From assembly GCA_026390815.1 (NCBI GenBank), contig JAPLFH010000013.1:1-60177 (forward strand): a DNA stretch of 60,177 bases. The letters are read 5' to 3'. Within the stretch, counting starts at the first letter, position 1. Each line of letters starts with the position of its first letter. This stretch comes from Ignavibacteriales bacterium. Lineage in GTDB: Bacteria > Bacteroidota > Ignavibacteria > Ignavibacteriales > SURF-24. The notes beneath the pieces were generated by a model. That model was not told the origin of the DNA. It saw only the letters and a list, made by a program, of their open reading frames with translations, and did no database searches. Shown piece by piece: positions 57,001-60,177 of this stretch. The position numbers were made by a program, and so were the translations under genes.

Positions 57001-57685
57001 TGTTATCGGGTTTGACTATACCCATTTCGACATTTTCCACTTTGCACTGTTGTTTCAGTGCCCGCACACTGGCATATTCATCAGGCGGCATAGGTGTTCC
57101 ATCTAAGCGCACGATGCGCCACTCATGGCTGTCAATATCGCGTTGGTTTTGCTCGGTTTGTGGTATGCCGAGCAACTTTTCGGCTGTTGGATTGGTTTCT
57201 AAAATATTTCCTAACTCGTCCGATACTGTAATGCCCAACGGTAAACAGTCGAACAACGTTTTATATTTAGCTAATGCAACGCGCAGTTCTTCTTCCGCTT
57301 GCCGTTGAGTTTCTTTTTCCTTAGCTTCAACAAGCGCCCGTTTAATAGCATAGGGAAGTCTTATCGGTCTATCCTTTAAAACGTAATCAACAGCTCCCAG
57401 TTTTAAAAGTTCTACTGCGGTTTCCTCGCCTATTGTTCCGGAGACGAAGATTAAAGGAACATTCGGGCAAATTTCTTTAGCCCATCTTAGTGCGCCGAAC
57501 CCATCAAATCCGGGTAGTTTGAAATCAGCGAGAATGACATCATAAGTATTGCTGCGGAGCAAAGAGACAAATTCCTTTTCTAACGCAGTACAATCCATAT
57601 CCAGGTCAAATCCCGCGTCTATCAATAACTCGCGGATGATCTCAACATCTTGAGGCGAATCCTCAAGTAAAAGTGCTCTTAACAT
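54008..57685 (-). CDS. Large hybrid histidine kinase: REC-PAS(x3)-GAF-PAS-HisKA-HATPase-REC
   Basis: Order of domains over 1,225 residues: an N-terminal receiver (Asp54 in ILADFKLPG); three PAS domains (~135-490; LFDCLPLGITVSD, ILASVPDIIMEVD, LFEAARDGVLILN); a GAF-like domain (~510-730); and a fourth PAS (~735-850, ending GILIDITERK). HisKA with His862 in NMSHELRTPLIGILG, HATPase_c and a C-terminal receiver (DIILMDINLKG) complete it. No membrane segment is evident. It starts 23 bp after the Rcp1-like regulator gene, so phosphate probably flows among these co-transcribed proteins. G+C content falls sharply from its N-terminal to its C-terminal coding part. Confidence 0.92.
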   Translation of the reverse strand: MLRALLLEDSPQDVEIIRELLIDAGFDLDMDCTALEKEFVSLLRSNTYDVILADFKLPGFDGFGALRWAKEICPNVPLIFVSGTIGEETAVELLKLGAVDYVLKDRPIRLPYAIKRALVEAKEKETQRQAEEELRVALAKYKTLFDCLPLGITVSDELGNILETNPTAEKLLGIPQTEQNQRDIDSHEWRIVRLDGTPMPPDEYASVRALKQQCKVENVEMGIVKPDNMITWISVTATPVPLEGYGVVITYNDITERKRTDEALRILSLRQEAILASVPDIIMEVDNNKIYTWANPAGIEFFGNDVVGKEASYYFEGEQETYKYTQPLFNGSENIIYVESKQRRIDGKIRLLSWWCRVLKDKNDNVTGALSTARDITVLKHTEEAMIKSEIQYRRLFEAARDGVLILNAQTGIIVDSNPYLTELLGYSKEEIIGKHLWELGFIKDKAASILNVKELQEKKYIAYENLPFETIDGKTIYVQFVSNVYQVDGSEVIQCNIRDITKRKLAEDRQVFIAKILAILNRPNEWQQIIDDILQETKLFTEFEAIAIRLKEGEDYPYFVANGFPAHFVEEERFLCARNLDGEIIYAPDGKPFLECMCGNIISNRIDPSLSFFTYGGSFWTNSTTELLSTYSEKELQTATRNRCNSDGYESVALIPLKSGGNAIGLLQFNDKRTNRFTLEMIEFFEKIGSTIGIAFKRMQAEKQIRESEERYRFIVEATNDVIYRLKYDTMMFDYMNPAIEKLTGYSPEEINEIGLKSLVVKICKYHVENVNIDLVVEDRQKGMTGEWQADYQLRTKAGKLIWLSDHSFPWNDEAGNLIGSIGILIDITERKLAEDEIINAKEKAEEMNRLKSSFLANMSHELRTPLIGILGYAEILQTQLDDVELKEQASIIFDSGTRLKDTLNLILDLSKIEAESLAVNLEEIELTSYIPNLVKVFEKSAEAKGIELKVITGEELLFSNLDKVLLDSINNNLVNNAIKYTHQGKVTVEINKIIDKEKLYAELLVADSGIGIEEENLVIIFEPFRQASEGWGRSYEGTGLGLTLVKKYVESLKGTISVESKVGVGSTFKVRFPITKSEFRKSEKADIGTKEGNYVIETERNNKPLILYVEDDIVSQQVIKAMVSNFYRIEYIDEGEAAVELVKQKKYDIILMDINLKGKLNGLETAKEIKKIEGYESISIIAVTAYAMAGDKEKLLSGGCTHYISKPFSKDEFLSLLSEGLNH

Positions 57686-57708
57686 AATAACCCCTATTAG
57701 CTTTTGGT

Positions 57709-58161
57709 TTATGTGGATAACATACTCACCGGTGGTGCTTCATTAATGACAGCCCAGAAGATACCAATCTCTTTCACTGCTTGAATAAAATCTTTGAAAT
57801 CTACAGGCTTTACTACATAAGCATTAACTCCAAGTTCATAACTTTTTATCAAATCCTGTTCTTCACGGGAGGATGTAAGTATCACAACAGGTAACATCTT
57901 TAGAGCCGGATCGCTTCGTACAGTTCGAAGAACTTCAATTCCATCCATGCGGGGCATTTTAATATCCAGAAGCAATACTGCGGGAAGCCCCGGTTTACGT
58001 AATTTATACTTGCCTTCACGTCGCAGAAATTCCATTGCTTCCACTCCATCTTTAACGACAGTAACGTGGTTGGCAAGGTTATGTTCAGACAGCGCCTCAA
58101 GAGTCAACTCCACATCCTTGGGATTGTCTTCTGCTAAAAGTATCGTCCTTAGTTCTACCAT
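57709..58161 (-). CDS. Rcp1-like single-domain response regulator
   Basis: A 150-residue receiver with AEDNPKDVELTLEAL, VKDGVEAMEFLRREG, phospho-acceptor Asp66 in LLLDIKMPRMDG, ILTSSREEQDL and the conserved Lys in VVKPVDF. This subtype (NPKDVELT, long loop after the second strand) is the one that partners phytochrome-like kinases. The kinase gene lies 12 bp upstream and its HATPase is of the same phytochrome-like type, so the two are almost certainly cognate. Confidence 0.92.
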   Translation of the reverse strand: MVELRTILLAEDNPKDVELTLEALSEHNLANHVTVVKDGVEAMEFLRREGKYKLRKPGLPAVLLLDIKMPRMDGIEVLRTVRSDPALKMLPVVILTSSREEQDLIKSYELGVNAYVVKPVDFKDFIQAVKEIGIFWAVINEAPPVSMLST

Positions 58162-58173
58162 AATATGTTCTCC

Positions 58174-59988
58174 TTAATTATGTTGTATAGAAAAATAAAA
58201 TGTCGCTCCTCCTGCCTTGCCGGCAGTTAGGTTATCAAGTTCAGCTACTGCCCACGTGCGTCCGCCGTGGCGCATTATTATCCGCTGCACATTTGCCAGA
58301 CCGATGCCGGTTCCTTCAAATTCTTCTGTTGGGTGCAAGCGTTGGAAAACACCAAAGAGCTTTTGTGCATATTGCATATCAAACCCTACACCGTTATCCC
58401 GGACAAAAAATATTACTTCTTTCTTTTCAACCTTGGCTCCGATTTCAATTAGAGCTTTCTCCCTTGTTCGCGTGAATTTGACCGCGTTACTTAGGAGATT
58501 CATCCACACGAGCCGCATCATTGCACTATCGCAAAAGACTGATGGTAATTTGGCAACTTTCCATTTTATAGAGCGATCAGGGTTATCTTTGCCAAGCGAT
58601 TCTATCACTTCTTTAACTATTTCATTCATATCAGAATCTGCTCGACGCATCTCTGCCCTTCCTGTTCTGGAGAATTGCAGCAGATTATCTATGAGCAATC
58701 CCATCTGATGCACGGAATCTGCAATAGAGTCTAAATAATGCTGACCCTTTTCTGATAATGCGGGATGGAACCGGCTAGTGAGCAACTGCACGTATCCGCT
58801 AATATGCCGTAACGGGGCGCGAAGATCGTGAGACACTGAATAAGTAAATGCTTCGAGTTCCTTATTAGAGGCTTCTGTTTTTTCGGACTGGTCTCGTAAG
58901 CTATCTTCAAGTTTCTTTTGCTCGGTGATATCAACTGTAAAACCGATTATGCCGATAATTACACCATGTGGATCATAAAAAGGTATCTTATCTGTCTGTA
59001 CCCATATTGTTCCTTTGGGAGATGACATTGATTCAATGATATTCCTTTTAGGTCTGCCGGAAGAGATTACATCCAGATCGTCTTTCAAAAAGGTCTCTGC
59101 CTGTTCTCTGGGATAAAGATTGAACAAAGATTTATTTTCCAGCTGTTCCTTCGTCATTCCCATTACCTCAGAAAAGACTTTATTAACTTTTAAAAAGTTG
59201 TTTTCTTTATCTTTATAAAAAACCCATGCTGGAATAGAATCAAGTATGATCTGTTGTTCTTCTCTTTGGTTTTGCAACTGCACTTGGGCTTCTTGCAATC
59301 CCTCGTTGGTGGTGTTCAGTTCCTCGTTTGAAGCATTGAGCGCCTTGTTGACAACCTGGAGCTCCTGGGTGCGTTCGAGTACCCGCTGTTCCAATTGAGC
59401 GTTGAGTTTCAGTAATTCCTCTTCCGCCTGTTTTCGCTCGGTTATATCTGTAACGGTACCAACCCATCGTATGGGTTGTCCGTCGGGCGTCCTTGCAACT
59501 GCACCCCGAGCCGACCACCATCTAAAAGTTCCGTCTTTCTTTATAGCTCGGTATTCCTCAGCATAAGGTGCACGTTCCTCCAGATGAGCCTGCACAGCAG
59601 TCATCACGCGAATCCAATCATCGGGATGCACCGACGCACCTAAACCGTCCAGAGTTCTTGGAAACTCGCCCGGGTTATAACCAAGCATTTCATCAATCTT
59701 CCCAAACCATTTTACGTTTTGCTTAAGGTCCCATTCATAAACCACATCGTTTGATGTTTCTGCGGCGATACGGAATCTCTCTTCGCTCTCCTGTAAGACT
59801 TCCGCAGCCCTCTTTCGTTCAGTAATGTCTCTGGCATTTACAGCCATAAATTCAGGTTCGCCATTTTTATTTTTTAGTAGTGTGCATGATAATACTGCCG
59901 GAATTTTCTTCCCGGTAATATCCTTGAATGCACTGTCTCCCTTCCAACTGCCAACACTAAATATTTCCGGCAGAGTTGTATTGAACAT
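58174..59988 (-). CDS. PAS histidine kinase of phytochrome-kinase type, apparently missing its 5' end
   Basis: The readable protein has a partial PAS (ending AVNARDITERK), a complete PAS (~65-190), a coiled coil (~190-250), another PAS (~250-365), then HisKA with His387 in YSVSHDLRAPLRHISGY. HATPase_c ends GTGIGLANVQRIIMRHGG, as in Cph1-like kinases. The ATG at 59988 lies inside the first PAS. Upstream the frame stays open for 17 codons (VTKYKIEEFIHDD...), still PAS-like, until a TGA at 60042-60040 with no start codon. The gene is therefore truncated or rearranged at its 5' end, or starts with a partial PAS. Confidence 0.82.
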   Translation of the reverse strand: MFNTTLPEIFSVGSWKGDSAFKDITGKKIPAVLSCTLLKNKNGEPEFMAVNARDITERKRAAEVLQESEERFRIAAETSNDVVYEWDLKQNVKWFGKIDEMLGYNPGEFPRTLDGLGASVHPDDWIRVMTAVQAHLEERAPYAEEYRAIKKDGTFRWWSARGAVARTPDGQPIRWVGTVTDITERKQAEEELLKLNAQLEQRVLERTQELQVVNKALNASNEELNTTNEGLQEAQVQLQNQREEQQIILDSIPAWVFYKDKENNFLKVNKVFSEVMGMTKEQLENKSLFNLYPREQAETFLKDDLDVISSGRPKRNIIESMSSPKGTIWVQTDKIPFYDPHGVIIGIIGFTVDITEQKKLEDSLRDQSEKTEASNKELEAFTYSVSHDLRAPLRHISGYVQLLTSRFHPALSEKGQHYLDSIADSVHQMGLLIDNLLQFSRTGRAEMRRADSDMNEIVKEVIESLGKDNPDRSIKWKVAKLPSVFCDSAMMRLVWMNLLSNAVKFTRTREKALIEIGAKVEKKEVIFFVRDNGVGFDMQYAQKLFGVFQRLHPTEEFEGTGIGLANVQRIIMRHGGRTWAVAELDNLTAGKAGGATFYFSIQHN

Positions 59989-60075
59989 ATCATTCTTTGC
60001 ATCATCATGGATAAATTCTTCGATTTTGTACTTAGTAACTCACCTTACGCAACCCGATGCGTATAGTTATATTTT

Positions 60076-60177
60076 TTAGAATTTCATAGCGAAAGAAACT
60101 TTGAGATTTTCCAGTTGATTAAAAGCTGCACGATTTGCAGTAAGATACAATTTAGCTCGCAATGCTGTTGGGTTCAA
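60076..60177 (-). CDS. C-terminal end of an outer-membrane-type protein (cut by window edge)
   Basis: The frame is open from the window edge to TAA at 60078-60076 and reads ...ALRAKLYLTANRAAFNQLENLKVSFAMKF. The alternating hydrophobic last strand with terminal Phe is the signature of a beta-barrel outer-membrane protein. Only 33 residues are visible, so the family is unknown. The truncated kinase frame starts about 35 bp downstream. Confidence 0.4.
   Translation of the reverse strand: MNPTALRAKLYLTANRAAFNQLENLKVSFAMKF

Noticed and set aside
58200-58708. Long plus-strand ORFs (up to 163 codons) opposite the phytochrome-type kinase
   Set aside because: They lie antisense to a well-supported kinase domain in GC-richer DNA, where spurious open frames are expected.

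Overview
The window looks like a chromosomal segment from an AT-rich Bacteroidota/Ignavibacteriota-type bacterium, probably of the Ignavibacteria lineage. That placement is inferred from three things. Two proteins end in type IX secretion (T9SS) sorting domains with the NYPNPFNP-like motif. There is a PorV/PorQ-family outer-membrane protein beside a large TonB-dependent receptor. There are many lipoproteins and two-component systems, one with a 14-blade propeller sensor. Most of the window appears to be roughly one-third G+C by eye. The last ~9 kb contains blocks near 50%.

Layout. 1-0.24 kb: fragment of a trypsin-like protease. 0.3-4.2 kb: split propeller sensor kinase and NarL-type regulator, divergent from 4.3-9.5 kb: a debranching-enzyme lipoprotein, an esterase and a PspC/LiaF-like envelope pair. 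9.5-14.9 kb (minus strand): housekeeping run pcm, miaA, a two-piece AtuA-family protein, prfB (with a programmed frameshift whose in-frame stop is UAA), yjbQ and an MGMT-type protein. 15-16 kb: UPF0316 membrane protein, tRNA-Gly, a decayed tRNA-Cys copy and tRNA-Cys. 16.3-24.1 kb (minus strand): export/outer-membrane operon PorV-like, TonB receptor, FnIII-containing exported protein, TIG lipoprotein. 24.6-27.6 kb: HtrA protease, purB, PrxQ-type peroxiredoxin. 27.8-32.2 kb: PAS kinase, NtrC-type regulator, single-domain receiver and an unrecognised acidic protein. 32.3-36.9 kb: a complete saccharopine-type lysine-degradation set (ALDH7-like dehydrogenase divergent from LKR and SDH genes). 37-38 kb: rsmI with a palindromic repeat inserted in its 5' coding region. 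38-50.2 kb: carbohydrate-related and secreted proteins (malectin-T9SS protein, CBM20-esterase, GH5, M23 peptidase-T9SS, phosphoesterase-PQQ propeller), NfeD/slipin, rhomboid and small housekeeping genes. 50.3-50.8 kb: tRNA-Arg followed by a cluster of hairpin repeats. 50.8-60.2 kb (minus strand): a signalling operon of three PAS or hybrid kinases, an Rcp1-like receiver, an outer-membrane barrel and a 25-codon leader ORF.

The most rewarding points are: (1) the prfB frameshift at a UAA; (2) the repeat pair around rsmI, with compensatory stem changes and one copy translated in frame; (3) the signalling operon, where two hybrid kinases share a paralogous AT-rich kinase-receiver tail fused to different GC-richer sensor halves; (4) the animal-like split AASS plus ALDH7 lysine pathway; (5) the translationally coupled leader ORF. 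No CRISPR array, complete insertion sequence or prophage is visible. All family assignments are from reading motifs, without database searches.
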